Shown here one piece after another: positions 49,439 to 50,882 of a stretch of 50,882 nt of DNA (its first letter is position 1; the number at the start of each line of letters is the position of its first letter). The notes under the pieces were generated by a model. It made no database searches, was not told where the DNA came from, and saw only the letters and a program-made list of their open reading frames with translations. The stretch is from the NCBI GenBank assembly GCA_027490195.1, contig JAIXYN010000056.1, positions 1 through 50,882 on the forward strand, read 5' to 3'. The position numbers were made by a program, and so were the translations under genes. The stretch is from Verrucomicrobiaceae bacterium (GTDB taxonomy: Bacteria; Verrucomicrobiota; Verrucomicrobiia; Verrucomicrobiales; Verrucomicrobiaceae).

Positions 49439-50841
49439 GCGACTGTGAGCCCCTCCGTCCAGCAGGGTGTTTCTTCATTGAGGTGCCAGGCCGTCAGTGG
49501 CCGCCAGAAAACGCCATGCCACTCGCCGAAGACTGTCAAAGGGTGGCCGCCACCAAGTGCGAGCAACTGCCAGCCATCGTCATCGCTGACACGGAGCGGT
49601 GCCTCACGCCCATCGGCATCACGTGCCAGCCACTGCCTCCCGCGCAAAACCGGCGTGGCATGATGCAGCAGCACCGGAAGGCGTTGGAACCATGGCTGAC
49701 GTGCCAGCGCCGAGGCAACAGAATCCAACGCACGATCCCAGGTCACGATGGGTTCACCCGGTGCGCTCACCGAGGCCTCACCAGGAGCATCTACCAGCAG
49801 CGCGCGCAGTGGCGACGCGCTCGGGAAAAAACACAGCGCCGCCTTCAGCCGCGTGCCCGCAACAAACACCTGGTCAAAGCGCCGGCCACCGTGTGAAAAG
49901 TCGAGCATCAAGGCATCGCGGCCCGTTGTCGTGCCCTGCAACCACACGCGGCGTTCCCACAGCTTGTCGTTTTCATCGTGGCTGACACCCAGCACATGCC
50001 ACGTGTCCTCCACACGATCATTGCCAGCGAGTACTTCGTCCTTGTCCGACGTCCAACCTGCACTGCTGCGCACATCATGACGAAGCGGTTCAGGCAGCGA
50101 GTCCAGCCGTTGCAGCGCGTCCGTGAGCAGTTGCATGCGCCCCATCTGCAACAGCGCACGCTCCTGCCAGCCCTCGCCGGATGACACGGCACTTTCGAGC
50201 TGACGCACCCATACGGCGAGTCCGGTGGCCTGCGCATCCACCAACCGCGCCGCAGTCTCGCGCCAGTAGGCGGCAGGCTTCGCTGGCAGTTCCGCGATGC
50301 CCTGACGCACAAGATCCGCCAGCCAGCGCTCCAGATCGCGCGCGCCACTGAGCATGCGATCGAGCCGTTTCGCCTCCCGTTTGGCAACGGCTGCTTCATC
50401 GACGGGCTTCGCCTCGGTCTGCGCCGCTTTTTTCTCCGCCTGCTTTTCACTGCGCTGCTGCCGTGCCGAGAGCCATTCATTCACCCAGGCCGGCTGCGTG
50501 TTCGCCGTGAAGGCGCTCTGCTTCTGAGCCAGCAGCAGGTACAACGCCAGCCCGTGCTTGCACGGAAACTTGCGACTTGGGCAGCCGCATTTGAACGACG
50601 GCCCGCTGACATCAATGATCACCTGGTAGGGCTTGGCACCGCTGCCCTGGCACTCGCCCCAGATAGCCGCTTCATCGTGCCCAAGGGTGGGCCATTTCGC
50701 CGGAGCCAGCAATCCCCTGGCCGCCTTGGCCGACGAGTCGTCGGGAGACAGGGCGAGGATTTGGGGTTCATCCGAGAAGTTGGTGCAGAAGGAAAAAGAT
50801 GATGGCAACAGTTCGGGATGAGCCAGAGTTTGCTGTATCAC
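49435..50841 (-). CDS. SWIM zinc-finger protein of a MoxR-type cluster
   Basis: A 468-residue protein whose N-terminal 100 residues carry the SWIM motif CxCx6CxH: C85, C87, C94, H96 in FKCGCPSRKFPCKHGLAL. SWIM domains bind DNA or proteins. The remainder is a helical, unrecognised region with a coiled-coil-like charged stretch at 130-150 (EKQAEKKAAQTEAKPVDE). The called start is a GTG at 50841; the frame stays open upstream to the window end, so the true start may lie outside and the gene may be incomplete here. Confidence 0.85.
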   Translation of the reverse strand: MIQQTLAHPELLPSSFSFCTNFSDEPQILALSPDDSSAKAARGLLAPAKWPTLGHDEAAIWGECQGSGAKPYQVIIDVSGPSFKCGCPSRKFPCKHGLALYLLLAQKQSAFTANTQPAWVNEWLSARQQRSEKQAEKKAAQTEAKPVDEAAVAKREAKRLDRMLSGARDLERWLADLVRQGIAELPAKPAAYWRETAARLVDAQATGLAVWVRQLESAVSSGEGWQERALLQMGRMQLLTDALQRLDSLPEPLRHDVRSSAGWTSDKDEVLAGNDRVEDTWHVLGVSHDENDKLWERRVWLQGTTTGRDALMLDFSHGGRRFDQVFVAGTRLKAALCFFPSASPLRALLVDAPGEASVSAPGEPIVTWDRALDSVASALARQPWFQRLPVLLHHATPVLRGRQWLARDADGREAPLRVSDDDGWQLLALGGGHPLTVFGEWHGVFWRPLTAWHLNEETPCWTEGLTVA

Positions 50842-50882
50842 GCGTTTGGCGTGCGCGAGGGCTACGAGTATCGCAGCACGAA

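Noticed and set aside
1..50882. tRNA, rRNA, CRISPR or integrase genes
   Set aside because: No T-loop pattern in cloverleaf context, no regular spacer array and no transposase or integrase motifs were seen on either strand.

Overview
The window looks like a piece of a GC-rich chromosome from a member of the Verrucomicrobiota, most likely close to Prosthecobacter/Verrucomicrobium. The grounds are the protein families: a PVC-type CxxCH haem protein with an N-terminal dehydrogenase-like propeller, a formylglycine sulfatase, a DUF1080 protein, two DUF4838 proteins, a golvesin-type domain protein, and several gene-free stretches holding palindromic repeats. No rRNA, tRNA, CRISPR array, transposase or phage gene was seen.

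Layout. 1-0.35 kb: gene-free, with a 33-bp inverted repeat. 0.35-15.1 kb: mostly minus-strand secreted carbohydrate-related genes (beta-helix protein, SDR oxidoreductase, DUF1080 on the plus strand, two DUF4838 proteins, a Sel1-repeat protein, a sulfatase), with two decayed genes among them (an amine oxidase remnant and a 5'-deleted esterase). 15.1-20 kb, plus strand: lipoprotein, tyrS, a VapBC-type toxin-antitoxin pair, and a large FAD-dependent oxidoreductase with SLH-like and calcium-binding ends. 20.0-20.87 kb: non-coding repeat cluster. 20.9-27.9 kb: YdeI-like protein, lipoprotein, outer-membrane barrel protein, exonuclease III, two uncharacterised small proteins, MmcQ/YjbR protein and an HTTM membrane protein with partner. 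27.9-30.6 kb: pyruvate dehydrogenase E1-beta and E2 genes with a HicBA module between them whose toxin carries a premature stop. 31.0-32.0 kb: a sigma-70 family gene with a clear terminator and an adjoining double-hairpin element. 32-37.4 kb: golvesin-domain protein, two AT-richer genes (coiled-coil lipoprotein and trypsin-like protease), then the PVC haem protein. 37.4-41.1 kb: a tightly overlapping six-gene membrane operon (MBOAT/wax-synthase-like acyltransferase, four small membrane proteins, a DCC-family thiol protein) next to a GbsR/MarR-type regulator; the same 20-bp operator-like palindrome lies in front of both. 41.1-42.6 kb: pdxH, and an hpt-moaD pair. 42.6-50.9 kb: a minus-strand cluster of SWIM zinc-finger protein, DUF5691, MoxR ATPase, an inserted small protein, DUF5682 and a VWA protein.

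How they work together. The first third reads as a scavenging set for sulfated or decorated polysaccharides exported through Sec. The 37-41 kb operon reads as a regulated lipid/acyl membrane module. The last 8 kb is a MoxR-VWA chaperone-type system of unknown substrate. The strongest new observations are the shared operator of the GbsR-like regulator and the MBOAT operon, the nonsense-truncated HicA inside the pyruvate dehydrogenase operon, and the MoxR/VWA/SWIM cluster with a foreign-looking gene inside it. All calls are made by reading translated sequence by eye; no database search was run.
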